DNA from: Advenella sp. FME57
GTDB taxonomy: Bacteria > Pseudomonadota > Gammaproteobacteria > Burkholderiales > Burkholderiaceae_B
Length of the DNA stretch: 64,000 nt
Direction: 5' to 3'
NCBI RefSeq assembly: GCF_014897675.1
Contig: NZ_JABUXU010000008.1
Location: 124,001-188,000 of the forward strand
Within the stretch, counting starts at the first letter, position 1. Each line of letters starts with the position of its first letter. Position numbers and translations under genes: made by a program. The notes under the pieces are model-generated. The model was not told the DNA's origin, did no database searches, and saw only the letters and a program-made list of their open reading frames with translations. This document shows positions 53,147 through 63,075 of this stretch, in pieces.

Positions 53147-54688
53147 ATGACAAGTCAATTGACTACAGATGTATTAATTTGCGGGGCAGGAACAGCAGGC
53201 CTGACATTGGCCATCGACCTTGCACGTCGCGGTGTATCGTTCCGGCTGATCGAAAAGGGGGCGACGCCGTTTGCCGGGTCACGCGGCAAAGGCATACAGC
53301 CCAGAACCCAAGAGGTGTTCGAGGATCTTGGTATTCTGGACAAAGTTGTGGCCCGTGGCGGCTACTATCCCCGGCAGCGCCTTCGTCGCGACGATGGCAG
53401 CTATGTTGAATCAGCGCTGTCAGTACCAGATGAAGCGTCGCCGGCCGAGCCCTATCAGCAACCGCTTATGCTCCCGCAGTTTCTGACCGAGCAAATCATG
53501 CGTGAGCGCTTAAATGAGCTTGGCTACCAGGTGCAGTTCGGTTGCGAGCTGCTCGGCTTCGAACAAGATGCCGATGGCGTCACGGCAAATCTTTCAGGAC
53601 CAACGGGCCCGCAGACTGTTCGCGCTCGCTACCTCGTGGGCGCCGACGGCGGACGCAGCTTCGTGAGAAAAACACTTGGCATAGGCTTTCCGGGCAAGAC
53701 GCTGGACGTGCGTGCGATTGTGGCCGACGTGACGCTTACTGGCCTGGATCGAGATGCCTGGCACCTCTTTAACGACGGCGATATGCAGCGGATGGTCGCC
53801 ATATGCCCGCTGGCCGGCACCGATCTTTTCCAGATCCAGGCGCCGATCTTGCCTGATGAGCAGGCAGACCTGTCGGCTCAGGGGCTGAGCACATTGGTCG
53901 CCAGACGAACGGGGCGCGCGGATATCATCGTGCATGCCGTGTCCTGGGCGTCGGATTATCAGATGAGTGCACGGCTGGCAGAGCGCTATCGTGTGGACCG
54001 GGTATTTCTGGTCGGCGATGCTGCCCATGTACATCCGCCCACCGGCGGACAAGGGCTTAACACAAGTGTGCAGGATGCCTACAACCTGGGCTGGAAGCTG
54101 GCGGCCGCGCTGCGGGATGCGCCCGACGACCTTCTTGATAGCTACGAGGCAGAGCGCCGTCCGGTGGCAGAAACCGTGCTAGGCCTTTCGACGCGGCTAC
54201 TCAAGGATCAGAAGCCAGGTGGAATGCGCCGCGGACGCGAGACACGTCAATTGGATATCGGTTACCTGGAGTCGCCGCTGGCAATCGAACTGCCGCAGCG
54301 CAAAAGGGGCATCCGGGCAGGGGGGCGTGCGCCCGACGCTCCGATTCGCGGCGCAGCAGGCCAGCCATCGCGACTGTTCCAGCTGTTTAAAGGCGGGCAT
54401 TGGACGTTATTGGTCCAGGCAGAACGACAGCAGATGCCAGGATCAAGAGCGGGAATGCATGTTCACACGATCGGCCCGAAGGGCGACGTGATCGACGCCT
54501 GGGGACACATTCGCGATGCTTATGACCTGGGGCCAGGCGAGTGTGCGCTTATCCGTCCGGACGGATATGTGGGGGCGATTGTTGCTACAGACAGAATCGC
54601 TGAGCTCGACGTGTACCTGGAACGAATGGGAGTGGGCAACTTGCAGCAGCCACGCCATAGACGGCAATCTCTATTACAATTGCAATAG
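53147..54688 (+). CDS. FAD-dependent monooxygenase (PheA/TfdB/MhpA-like)
   Basis: 513 residues from ATG 53147 (MTSQLTTDVLICGAG), preceded by GGAGC; a longer frame from 53120 is unlikely. Class A flavin hydroxylase: GAGTAGLTLAIDLARRG (FAD), the DG motif YLVGADGGRS, and the GD motif FLVGDAAHVHPPTGGQGLNTSVQDAYNLGWKLA. C-terminal part resembles the thioredoxin-like domain and ALIRPDGYVG. Hydroxylates an aromatic ring or similar substrate using NAD(P)H and O2. Divergent from a MarR regulator that probably responds to the same aromatic compound. Confidence 0.9.
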   Translation: MTSQLTTDVLICGAGTAGLTLAIDLARRGVSFRLIEKGATPFAGSRGKGIQPRTQEVFEDLGILDKVVARGGYYPRQRLRRDDGSYVESALSVPDEASPAEPYQQPLMLPQFLTEQIMRERLNELGYQVQFGCELLGFEQDADGVTANLSGPTGPQTVRARYLVGADGGRSFVRKTLGIGFPGKTLDVRAIVADVTLTGLDRDAWHLFNDGDMQRMVAICPLAGTDLFQIQAPILPDEQADLSAQGLSTLVARRTGRADIIVHAVSWASDYQMSARLAERYRVDRVFLVGDAAHVHPPTGGQGLNTSVQDAYNLGWKLAAALRDAPDDLLDSYEAERRPVAETVLGLSTRLLKDQKPGGMRRGRETRQLDIGYLESPLAIELPQRKRGIRAGGRAPDAPIRGAAGQPSRLFQLFKGGHWTLLVQAERQQMPGSRAGMHVHTIGPKGDVIDAWGHIRDAYDLGPGECALIRPDGYVGAIVATDRIAELDVYLERMGVGNLQQPRHRRQSLLQLQ

Positions 54689-54765
54689 GAGCCATGAGTG
54701 ACCATTGACGTTTTACCTAAAGAGGCTGCCGGTGACACGAGGTAGCTTGACTTGAGATTGTCATG

Positions 54766-55623
54766 TCAGTGAAATACGAGTCCAAGCACGTTTGTTAGTC
54801 GAGCAACTTCTTCGTCATCACGATAGACCCGCGTAACGCTTTCCAGTTGAGGGAAATTGTCCTCTGTTATTTCTACATTGAATCGTAAAACCGTATCGGC
54901 TCCAACTAGTTTTTCTGCAGACAGGCGAGTGTTTTGTACGTGAAAACGCACATTTTCACCAAATTTACTCTTCAATAATTCGCCGGTTACCTGAAACGCT
55001 GTTTGTGAAATAATGGCCACTGGCCAACACGGATACAGGGAAAAGTGTCCTGCACATTGCATTGGGGAGAGCGGCCCAGCGTCGGCATCAAGCCCAGCCT
55101 CGTGAAAATCCAAATTGTGAAGGGCAATTGAGTGTTGATAAGGAGAATCTGTCGGAGGAAGATGGTATTCGCTTACATAGTGCTTGAAGTTACGCTTAAA
55201 CAACGCGGGTGAAAGAATGACATAATCACATATGAGTTCCGCTACCGCTTCGCTGCCCCAAGCCTGAGCCGATACCTGTAAAGTTCGCCTGTCGATATTT
55301 ATCATTTGGGCGCTAGCATAATAAATATCATGACTTGATATTTCATTCATGGATTTGCGGGTGAAATGTGCTTTGGTAGCCAAGTAATATGCTTCCGGCC
55401 CATCGTGCAACGCGACTGCTGTACAGCTACCCAGGATAGCCAAATGTCGTCCTAACTCACCGGCGGTAACGGGCCCGGCCTCATACATCAAAGGCTGCTC
55501 TGCGGCAAAGTTACCCACCAGCGAATTTTCGTCTTGCCACAGCCGTTCAAAGGCAAAATATGGCCTTTGTATATTTATGCGTTGGGAAACCTCATTCACA
55601 TCAAAATATTCACGCTGTTGCAT
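54766..55623 (-). CDS. hypothetical protein, probable double hotdog fold
   Basis: 285 residues. I do not recognise it firmly. Two halves look alike in layout: QPLMYEAGPVTAGELGRHLAILGSC followed by KAHFTRKS, and GPLSPMQCAGHFSLYPCWP followed by FHVQNTRLSAEKLVGAD, which recalls tandem hotdog domains of acyl-CoA/ACP dehydratases and thioesterases. It could act on an acyl thioester. No signal peptide. It lies 254 bp downstream of an MFS gene in the same direction and converges with the flavin monooxygenase. Confidence 0.6.
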   Translation of the reverse strand: MQQREYFDVNEVSQRINIQRPYFAFERLWQDENSLVGNFAAEQPLMYEAGPVTAGELGRHLAILGSCTAVALHDGPEAYYLATKAHFTRKSMNEISSHDIYYASAQMINIDRRTLQVSAQAWGSEAVAELICDYVILSPALFKRNFKHYVSEYHLPPTDSPYQHSIALHNLDFHEAGLDADAGPLSPMQCAGHFSLYPCWPVAIISQTAFQVTGELLKSKFGENVRFHVQNTRLSAEKLVGADTVLRFNVEITEDNFPQLESVTRVYRDDEEVARLTNVLGLVFH

Positions 55624-55876
55624 TTTGTTCCTACGAGTTCAGGTTCATAAATTGCACACATCCATACGGAAGGCTTTACATAAATTACTATCAAGTATGG
55701 CGAGGAATTTTCACAATATCCGAGAGTGTGGTGTAGTTCCTAAAAATATTTCATTTGGCATATTTAAAATACCATACCAAAGCTAAATATTTCTTACTAT
55801 TCGAACTCTTTTCCTTAAGTATCGTGTAAAAGCAACATATTTAAATGGGGTGTCGACGCTCCAAATCCACGCGTTG

Positions 55877-57166
55877 CTATGCGTTGTCTGCTACGCGAAT
55901 CGTTGCGCGAGGCCCACGATATGCAAGATACGCCGCTGCGGCCAGGATCTGTATGCCAATGGCTGCGGCAAAGAATGCGCCTTGCACGCCACCTGGGTAA
56001 TCATGAGTATTACTTTGCAGCAGGCCAAAGACGGCAGGTGCGAAAGCATAGGTTCCCTGGGCAATGGCTACAGTCAGGGCTACAACTCTGGGCACATCCT
56101 CAGGGGCAAAATCCGATTGTGCAACCAGCGGGGGAATAGAGGTGGCATTGCCAATACCGGAACCAAACAGCATGACGCCAAGGGTAAGAAGCCAGACATT
56201 GTCTGCGCCAAAAAGAAGCAACGTTGCCGTTCCAAACGCCTGAATCAAATAACCCCCAGCGGCAACGGTACGTCGGTTTCCAAGTTGTTGAACTGCCCGC
56301 GCGGCTATAGCGCGGCCACCAATGGCGCAAGCAGTTCCCAGCCCCATGAGCCATCCCATTTGCTGGGCCCCAACCACAGGGGAAAAAATATTGAATAGAT
56401 GAGCCAGCAAACCGATCTGTGCAAACAGACCAATTGCCATACCCGCAGACAGTGTGATGAAGGCCCAATTGCGCCAAAGTGCGGGGCCTGGCAGCGTCTG
56501 GCCGCGACTGGGTTCGAGATGCCGGACTTGAGTTGTGCCAGAACCGTTACCATCTGGCACCTGCCCGGTGTTTTCTGGTGTTTTAGTGAAAACATAGCGG
56601 GCCAGCAGCAATACGATAATAATGACCATCACGCCCACGATGCTTGCAGCGCCGGCGAAACCCATCCCGCCAATCAATGCCACCCATAAGGGTGAGAAAA
56701 TAACTCCTCCGACGCTGGCGCCGTTATAGGCTTTGCTTAAAGCAGCAGGACGATTCTTGTGATACCAGGCAGCAACAATCGTATTGACCGCGACAGCCCC
56801 CATCGTTACCCATCCGAGGCCGGTGAGCGTGGCCGCCAAAAACAGCTGCCACGGCTCCTGCACAGTGGACCAGCCAACGACGCCAATAGCGGTAAGGACG
56901 GCTCCGCATACCGTCGTTGCGGGTAAACCAGCCCTGGCATATAAACGAGGCAGATTGAGGATCACCAGTGTGCCGACAAGAAAATGCAAGGTGACTGCCA
57001 GTGAAATAAGACTCAAGGACCAGTTCGTACGCTGTGCCACTTCTGCTAGATAAATCGGCGGGCCGTAGAACCCGACACCCCAGCCCAAAATAGCCAGCAG
57101 GAAGGCAGCACGTATAACCCAAACACCAAAAAACGTCGACGTTTGTTTAGTCTGAGAAGCGCCCAT
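55877..57166 (-). CDS. major facilitator superfamily transporter
   Basis: 429 residues with about 12 hydrophobic segments and the central loop (residues 195-225, hydrophilic). N-terminal FWVIRAAFLLAILGWGVGFYGPPIYL and a conserved GLGWVTMGAVAVNTIVAAWYHKNRPAAL segment are typical of the MFS group related to monocarboxylate/oxalate:formate and CynX-type carriers. Inner-membrane importer or exporter of a small acid; the direction is unknown. Divergent from an ArsR-type regulator. Confidence 0.87.
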   Translation of the reverse strand: MGASQTKQTSTFFGVWVIRAAFLLAILGWGVGFYGPPIYLAEVAQRTNWSLSLISLAVTLHFLVGTLVILNLPRLYARAGLPATTVCGAVLTAIGVVGWSTVQEPWQLFLAATLTGLGWVTMGAVAVNTIVAAWYHKNRPAALSKAYNGASVGGVIFSPLWVALIGGMGFAGAASIVGVMVIIIVLLLARYVFTKTPENTGQVPDGNGSGTTQVRHLEPSRGQTLPGPALWRNWAFITLSAGMAIGLFAQIGLLAHLFNIFSPVVGAQQMGWLMGLGTACAIGGRAIAARAVQQLGNRRTVAAGGYLIQAFGTATLLLFGADNVWLLTLGVMLFGSGIGNATSIPPLVAQSDFAPEDVPRVVALTVAIAQGTYAFAPAVFGLLQSNTHDYPGGVQGAFFAAAIGIQILAAAAYLAYRGPRATIRVADNA

Positions 57167-57317
57167 GTAGATTGTCCTTGAGTGTGGAAAATACCGAGTT
57201 TGTGTTGAGAGAATACAAGTACATTATGGCGATGAAGGGCGCCAATTGCTACGGCGCAGACCGTACCATGGCATGGGATAACTTTGTTAAAATCATGATA
57301 TGTTCCAGGAGTAGACC

Positions 57318-58055
57318 ATGGTCAGTATTGCTTCCATTGCCCAAACAGCATCGTTGATTGGTGATCTTGCCCGCGCCAGCATGCTTGCTGCACTGATGGA
57401 TGGGCGTGCTCTGACCGCAACCGAGCTGTCCCGTATTGCCGGTATTGCGCCGCAAACAGCAAGCGGGCACCTCACGCGGCTGGTCGAAGCTGGCCTGCTC
57501 GTCAGGGAACGCCAAGGCCGGCACCGTTATCACCGCCTGGCCTCGCCGGCGGTTGCTCACATGATCGAAAGCATTATGTCTCTGTCAGTTGATCCGGATA
57601 CGCAAGGTGCCCGGGTGCGCTGTGTCGGCCCTGTGACTGGTCCGCGCGACAAGGCCCTGCGCTATGCGCGTACATGCTACGATCATCTGGCAGGCCAATT
57701 GGCGGTTGAAATGACTGACCACCTCATTGACTCTGGGTGCATTGAGCTATCAGGCGATGGTGGCTTATTGACCGATCAGGGCGACAGATTCCTGCGATCA
57801 CTGGGGGTTGACCTGGATTCTGCTCGTCATCGTGCGTCAAGCCGCGGAACAGGGCGCATGTTCTGTCGTCCTTGTCTGGACTGGAGTGCAAGGCGCTTTC
57901 ATATTGGGGGTGCGCTCGGGGCTGCAATATGTCAATGTTATCTGGACAAGGGTTGGATTCGGCGTGCTGCGGGCAGTCGCGCTGTTACAGTGACACCGCA
58001 CGGTCAGCAAGCGATTCGGGAGGCATTTTCCCTGACGACAGTCGGCCTTTTCTAG
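57318..58055 (+). CDS. ArsR-type HTH regulator with Cys-rich C-terminal domain
   Basis: 245 residues. N-terminal winged helix (about 10-85: LTATELSRIAGIAPQTASGHLTRLVEAGLLVRERQGRHRYHRL) and a long C-terminal domain containing CRPCLDWSARRFHIGGALGAAICQCYL. The CxxC and CxC cysteines could bind metal or sense redox or electrophiles. This two-domain form (about 230-245 residues) is known as an ArsR/HTH regulator of unknown ligand. AGGAG precedes the ATG. Divergent from the MFS gene, which it likely controls. Confidence 0.85.
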   Translation: MVSIASIAQTASLIGDLARASMLAALMDGRALTATELSRIAGIAPQTASGHLTRLVEAGLLVRERQGRHRYHRLASPAVAHMIESIMSLSVDPDTQGARVRCVGPVTGPRDKALRYARTCYDHLAGQLAVEMTDHLIDSGCIELSGDGGLLTDQGDRFLRSLGVDLDSARHRASSRGTGRMFCRPCLDWSARRFHIGGALGAAICQCYLDKGWIRRAAGSRAVTVTPHGQQAIREAFSLTTVGLF

Positions 58056-58287
58056 AAAAATCAGACAACATAGTCGCAACAGGGCGTAAAGGCGCGGTGA
58101 TCCGGTGTGTCGCTTCACTTTCTTTTTTGCTGGACGTTAGTATTCCTGAACAGATTTACGCGCCGATCAAGGTCGAGGACGAGATTAACGCACAACAAGG
58201 CCATCAAGAAACAGGCCAACGAGGTGAGTGGTACGTAACTTGGGCGAACTGTCCTGTTCCACAGCCAGGGAGATTGCAATTGCGACG

Positions 58288-58674
58288 TAGACTAAAGCCT
58301 TGCCGCTTATGACGGCAGGCGGTAGCGTAGTCCTGCCAGGATCGGTAGCGGGAAGCAAGGGGCTGCCCAGCCTGTCGATTTACAGCGCCACGAAGGCAGC
58401 GATTCGCTCACTGGCACGAACCTGGACCACTGACCTCAAAAACCGGGGTATTCGTGTTAACGCGGTTTCACCAGGCATGATCCTCACTCCGGCAATGGAG
58501 TCTTACATGCGAGACAACGCAGGCGCGCAAGAGGCATTGACGCAAATGATCCCGTTTGGGCGCCTCGGCCAGGCGCAGGACGTTGCCAAGGCGGTGCTGT
58601 TCCTGGCCTCAAGCGACAGTAGCTACGTTGCGGGCGAGGAGTTTTTCATCGATGGCGGCGTCAGGGCTGTCTGA
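58288..58674 (+). pseudogene. SDR C-terminal remnant
   Basis: An open frame reading LKALPLMTAGGSVVLPGSVA, then SLSIYSATKAAIRSLARTW, IRVNAVSPGMILTPAM and GEEFFIDGGVRAV: the second half of a classical SDR with YSATK but without the TGxxxGIG NAD-binding half. The sequence before it (58056-58287) shows no readable N-terminal domain. An ATG at 58308 gives at most about 122 residues. It is a truncated, probably non-functional leftover. Confidence 0.8.
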
Positions 58675-58765
58675 CCGTTGCCGGACGTTACGCAGGCCAC
58701 AACCGCAGGCCATACCCGCAAGCCATACCGGTTGCTGATCCGCGCTGTTTGTCGGCAACGCGACT

Positions 58766-59089
58766 TTAATTTTTCAAGCGAAAGCTCGATACATAGTTGT
58801 CGCACATCGGCCGGGCCGTTTTTGCTGCCTTGATCGGATCATCGCACATGACGTTGAATACACTATCAGCTGTTTTCGATAGCCGCATGACAATTGCGCG
58901 TGATGAACCTTCGAAGGCCGCAAGCACCACCTCTTCAGGTCCTTCCTGTCTGACTTCAATGGCAGGCGCCGTCGCTTCCAGGTTGGCTGCTGTACGTGTA
59001 ATAAAATCGCGCAAGTTCAGGTCTTTTTGTCTTGCGGTACGCACGGTCTCAATCGTGCCATACTTTTTTTTTATCCGTATAGCGTCCAC
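58766..59089 (-). CDS. small hypothetical protein
   Basis: 107 residues, basic at both ends, no signal peptide or membrane segment. Contains IRIKKKYGTIETVRTARQKDLNLRDFI, a central acidic EVRQEGPEEVVLAAFEG and ADSVFNVMCDDPIKAAKTARPMCDN with two Cys. I do not recognise the family. It has plausible coding composition and stands alone between an SDR remnant and the lactate-permease gene. Confidence 0.45.
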   Translation of the reverse strand: MDAIRIKKKYGTIETVRTARQKDLNLRDFITRTAANLEATAPAIEVRQEGPEEVVLAAFEGSSRAIVMRLSKTADSVFNVMCDDPIKAAKTARPMCDNYVSSFRLKN

Positions 59090-59198
59090 GCCGATCCAGT
59101 ACGCCCGCTTATTCTGAGTCGTGGTCGCTGTTTAATATGATCAGGCGGGATGGGGACTATTCACTGCCTCACGAAACTGTAAGCTGATTTAGACCGCT

Positions 59199-60695
59199 CT
59201 AGTTCAGTGTGCCAACGGCAATGATCGACATAGCGAACCCAATGAGCAAGACCATGGCGACCAGCGCAAACGGGAAGAGTGTCATATAGGCTCCCTTTTC
59301 CTGCCCTCGACCACCGGCAAGGCTTGCTGCAATGGACATTCTTATCGGGGAGAAGAAGCCGAGTGACGTACCTGATACGTGCTGAAGTGCAGCGACTGCA
59401 GGTACGCTCAATCCTGCTTGTACTGCCAATGCAACTTGAGGCGGCAGAAAGAGGCTGTTTGCAGGATTTCCGCTATTGGTCAGGACACCGAACATGCCGG
59501 AGAGTATTGGCGTGATCAAAATGGCTTCTTCACTGAGTGCGTTGAACGTGGCAGTGGCAAACTGGCCAGATATGCCTGACGCTGCCAGTACTTCGGCCAT
59601 CATGGAAAATAAAAAAACAGTGAGGACGGCATGTTGACCAGTGAACCAGGCTGATTTGGCCTCTTTCTTAAGAAAATGAGTTTGCTTTCGAACGATCGCG
59701 GTCAACAGAGCGCCGCCGATCAGCCAAGTGCCGGCATGAAGAAGCGGAGACCAAGCGGGCAGGTTGTCAAATGGCGCTATGCGTCCCAGCGTGGTCAGGG
59801 TGTTTTTCAATACAGGTACCAGGCGCGTTACTGCGAGGCCGCCAATAAGAATGATATACGGCGATATTTTAAGTGCAATGCGCCAGGCCTCGTTCCTGGC
59901 AGGGCGAACATCAAGCAGGTACCTAATGACGATCAACGGCCCATAAGCGGCCAGCAGCGCGGTTTCGGGTCCCAAATACCTGGTGGCGACCAAAAGCAAT
60001 ACCATGCCCGTAGCCACCCACAACAATTCCCGAAAACCTTCCCACACTGACGACCCAATGCCCGCTTTGCGGGCAGTTTTCCAAAACAGGCTAAGCCAGA
60101 CTAACATCAGAAGACTCACCGGTATGGCCACATACATGCTCAATTGGGTTGAAGGCAGATTTGCATAGGCCGCGGCCAGTAGGGTACCGCTGGCCATTGC
60201 ACCCCAGGGAATAAGCGACTGGCTAAGCAGGGCGAAAATGATCAAGTGCAGCGGTGCGAAGCCCAAATGACGAAGGAGCATTATTGTGCCCAGCATTCCG
60301 ACGCCGAATCCGGTGGCCGCTTCCGCGAAAGGTCCAATCAGAAAACAGGCAAAAAAGACAAGTCTGCGTTTCGCAATGGACGTCATTGCAACTGGTTTTG
60401 TTGTCGACCGCAATTGGGTTGCCCCGGCGTGCTGTCTGGCCTTGAAGCCGCTAGCAGCAACTTGCCAGAATAGCAATCCACCCAGGATGTAGGGGGCAAT
60501 CACGACGCCTATCCAGAGTCCGCGTAGTAAGGCCTGCGTAAGCTGTGCCGCATCGAAGGGGCCGGGGCCATAGAAGATGGCCACTGGAATGGCGGTGCCC
60601 AGACCCAGTACTGAGGCGACCGTCGCATTTGCCCGGCCACTGACAATTGCAGCAAGTACGATTAGAGCTGGTAACGACCATATGAAATAGGTCAT
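59199..60695 (-). CDS. L-lactate permease-family (LctP) transporter
   Basis: 498 residues with about 12-13 hydrophobic segments, a little shorter than E. coli LldP (551). Family motifs: IGPFAEAATGFGVGMLGTIMLLRHLGF, GVLTNSGNPANSLFLPPQ and VAALQHVSGTSLGFFSPIRMSIAASLAG. Imports lactate, glycolate or another 2-hydroxy acid with protons across the inner membrane. It is divergent from an XRE-cupin regulator over a 640-bp gap; a GATATG-N7-CATATC repeat lies about 40 bp before its start. Confidence 0.88.
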   Translation of the reverse strand: MTYFIWSLPALIVLAAIVSGRANATVASVLGLGTAIPVAIFYGPGPFDAAQLTQALLRGLWIGVVIAPYILGGLLFWQVAASGFKARQHAGATQLRSTTKPVAMTSIAKRRLVFFACFLIGPFAEAATGFGVGMLGTIMLLRHLGFAPLHLIIFALLSQSLIPWGAMASGTLLAAAYANLPSTQLSMYVAIPVSLLMLVWLSLFWKTARKAGIGSSVWEGFRELLWVATGMVLLLVATRYLGPETALLAAYGPLIVIRYLLDVRPARNEAWRIALKISPYIILIGGLAVTRLVPVLKNTLTTLGRIAPFDNLPAWSPLLHAGTWLIGGALLTAIVRKQTHFLKKEAKSAWFTGQHAVLTVFLFSMMAEVLAASGISGQFATATFNALSEEAILITPILSGMFGVLTNSGNPANSLFLPPQVALAVQAGLSVPAVAALQHVSGTSLGFFSPIRMSIAASLAGGRGQEKGAYMTLFPFALVAMVLLIGFAMSIIAVGTLN

Positions 60696-61333
60696 CTAGC
60701 CCTCATTTTTCATCAGATATGGTTTGCTGACAGGATATGCATCTGACATATCTTCTCCTCGTATGCTGCTTGAAATATACTATTCGGAATTAAAAATAGC
60801 TATTCTGGTTATGGAGCCCGACGAATGGCCTATTCGTGGCCCTGTGCTTGGCAAAACACGATACGCGTAAGGTGCGGAATAAATAGTGCGAAAAACAATA
60901 AAGAACATTGCGAACTTGTTAATTATCCCAATTGTGGCGCTGTTGCGTGTCGTAGTGGTCTCTTAAAATGCTAAAACAATTACTTTCAGCGCAATCGAAA
61001 TAGCAATATGATAAAAACGATTTTTTCATAAAGGTGAAATTGTCTATAATTTTTAAAGCAGGGCAAGTTTGAGGCCAAGAAGGCTTTGTAAAATGCTTTA
61101 TTTAAATGCACAAGCGCTAAGTGTAATCAACATCGACATCCAATTTGGAATAAACTTTCATAAGTAGTCTTCGTTATTGTGAGAATTCCAATTTTTATTG
61201 AACACATTTGATTTTCCTGCAGGGGACATACAATCAGTCTGGGATGCATCCAGGTAGATGAGGCGCCGCAGCAGGCCATTTTCTTTATATAACCATAAAC
61301 ATCTAGGCAGGGCGAAGCTATAAGCCCTTTCAT
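60696..61333. other. divergent AT-rich intergenic region
   Basis: About 640 bases with no supported gene. It holds the GATATG repeat, three CTATTC words (about 60780-60834) and a good -10-like TATAAT at 61045-61050 without a clear -35. A minus-strand open frame (61127-61333) has no protein-like features. Confidence 0.4.
60734..60752. promoter_or_regulatory. candidate operator upstream of the permease gene
   Basis: GATATG (60734-60739), CATCTGA, CATATC (60747-60752): a perfect 6+6 inverted repeat close to the permease start. The divergent XRE-cupin regulator is a candidate binder. Confidence 0.4.
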
Positions 61334-61891
61334 TTGAGAAGACTTACTTTGATTAATCTCAAACTTTTAAGAAGACAGCACGGATACACGCTTGAGCAGA
61401 TCGCTCAACGTACCGGGCTAACGCGAAGCTACCTTTCCAAGGTGGAGCGCGGTTTATCTACGCCTTCCATTGAGTCGGCACTGCGCATCGCGCAAGTACT
61501 TGGAGTGCAAGTAGATCGTCTTTTTGGTAACAATTCTGACGAGAAAACTATTACGATTACGAGATCAGAAAAAATAAAAGCTGACAATCTCAACGGGTCA
61601 ATGGCTCTGGTTTCTGGCCTTACTTCAGGTCGCATTTTGAGGGCATTTGTGATACACCCCAGCAGCAAAGGCAGTCGTGGTAGGGTCATGAGCCACCATG
61701 AGGGGGAAGAGATCTTATACGTTTTGGAAGGTAAGATTGAACTGAACATAGCTCGCCGTAAAGAAGTGCTGTCAAAGGGAGATTGTGCTCATTTTGATTC
61801 CACATTTCCGCATAAATTAGTCTCGATAAGCGAGCGTCCTAGCATGGTCCTCGTAGTCATTGCATCGAGCGAAAATGACGCTGCAGGGTAG
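61334..61891 (+). CDS. XRE-family regulator with C-terminal cupin domain
   Basis: 185 residues. HTH_XRE at about 8-65 (LKLLRRQHGYTLEQIAQRTGLTRSYLSKVERGLSTPSIESALRIAQVLG) and a cupin at about 105-180 (SHHEGEEILYVLEGKIELN, CAHFDSTFPHKLVS). Typical of small-metabolite-sensing regulators. The start is probably TTG at 61334, as no ATG lies before the HTH; another TTG at 61349 is possible, and no clear ribosome-binding site helps choose. Likely regulates the permease and/or the aldolase-Bug genes nearby. Confidence 0.85.
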   Translation: MRRLTLINLKLLRRQHGYTLEQIAQRTGLTRSYLSKVERGLSTPSIESALRIAQVLGVQVDRLFGNNSDEKTITITRSEKIKADNLNGSMALVSGLTSGRILRAFVIHPSSKGSRGRVMSHHEGEEILYVLEGKIELNIARRKEVLSKGDCAHFDSTFPHKLVSISERPSMVLVVIASSENDAAG

Positions 61892-62199
61892 AAGAAAAAT
61901 TTAATGTTTCTGCTCTTTCCAGCAGACTCGAAACTTTTTTACTTCTTAAGCGCTTACCGCGCTGCAACTGCTAAGGCTGCTGCCGCAACGCCAAAATAAG
62001 CTTGTAATGCTGTGCGAGTGTCACTTCCCCGAATAGATCTTCGATGGAAATGACGAACGTGTTGCTAGATCAAATATGATTCAATGCATCCATATGGCAT
62101 ATCGTTGTTTGGCACGGCTGTTGTCGTGCGCGATCGCTATGAAAAACAAATAGAATTACAGATCATTTAGAGTGACTACTAATATGCGCGTTAATCGGT
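61892..62199. other. intergenic region between XRE-cupin and aldolase genes
   Basis: 308 bases between converging genes. Minus-strand stretches look protein-like for about 30 codons (for example SNTFVISIEDLFGEVTLAQH near 61990-62070), bounded by stops, possibly a gene remnant. No terminator hairpin was identified. Confidence 0.35.
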
Positions 62200-63006
62200 C
62201 TATCTGGACCGGCTCGATAAACAGTCTGCATTTCTTGAGTCTTTCAGACTTCTGCGGGCATAATAGTCAAAAGCGACTGAGTTTCTTTTTGGCCTTAAGA
62301 TCCAATCATGCGCTTCCTTGCCTAGTTCGTGATCCATTGGTTTGATGTCACCCGCGGCAGCTGCAAGCAAGTGCATGTGTGCAGCTCTTTCAAACGCGAT
62401 GCCAAGCAGACAGGCTTCCTCGATAGTAGATGCTGCAATCAACAAACCGTGATGTGAGAGCATCAGTGCACGTTTGTTACCCAGTGACCTGGAGATAAGT
62501 TCACCTTCTTCGTTGCCAACAGGAACGCCAGGCCATTTATCAACAAAGGCAACATCATCGTATAAAATACAGTTGTCCATATGCGATATTTCAAGTGGTT
62601 TTTCAAGCATGCTCAATGCTGCGGTATAACGCGCATGGGTATGTACAATGCAATTTACGTCAGGGCGCGCCCGGTATACCCAGGAATGAAAACGATTCGC
62701 CGGATTGGCCATGCCATGTCCCGCAAGAACGTTTAGATGTTCATCGACAACAAGTAAATTGTCTTCCGATATTTCGTCAAATCCAAGTCCGAGCTGTTGG
62801 GTAAAATAAGTACCCTCACTATCGGCCCGTGCAGTAATTTGGCCTGCAAGTCCCGAATCGTGGCCATTATCAAAGAGGATCCGACACGTTAAGGCCAGCT
62901 TCTGGCGATCGGTATATTTTGTATCGGCAAGCGTGTCGTCCATTTGAGCGCTGGATTGCTCAATCAATGTTTGCTTGTCCAGTTCAAAGCTGTTTTGTTG
63001 ATTCAT
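62200..63006 (-). CDS. class II aldolase/adducin-family protein
   Basis: 268 residues from ATG 63006 (MNQQNSFELDK), with GGGAG upstream; the frame is open to 63042 but that start lacks support. Zn-dependent class II aldolase fold related to fuculose-phosphate aldolase: LTCRILFDNGHDSGLAGQITAR, the metal motif HTHARYTAALSML, and HHGLLIAASTIEEA. Members cleave sugar phosphates or decarboxylate hydroxy acids; substrate unknown. It follows a Bug gene by 69 bp in the same direction, suggesting breakdown of an imported hydroxy acid. Confidence 0.87.
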   Translation of the reverse strand: MNQQNSFELDKQTLIEQSSAQMDDTLADTKYTDRQKLALTCRILFDNGHDSGLAGQITARADSEGTYFTQQLGLGFDEISEDNLLVVDEHLNVLAGHGMANPANRFHSWVYRARPDVNCIVHTHARYTAALSMLEKPLEISHMDNCILYDDVAFVDKWPGVPVGNEEGELISRSLGNKRALMLSHHGLLIAASTIEEACLLGIAFERAAHMHLLAAAAGDIKPMDHELGKEAHDWILRPKRNSVAFDYYARRSLKDSRNADCLSSRSR

Positions 63007-63075
63007 AAGTAACTCCCTGTTTCGCTGGAAAACTGCTTCCATAGGATCATCTTGAAAGAAATATAGCGCATTCGA

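Noticed and set aside
61127-61333. 68-codon minus-strand frame upstream of the XRE-cupin gene
   Set aside because: No ribosome-binding site or recognisable feature; it lies in an AT-rich promoter region.
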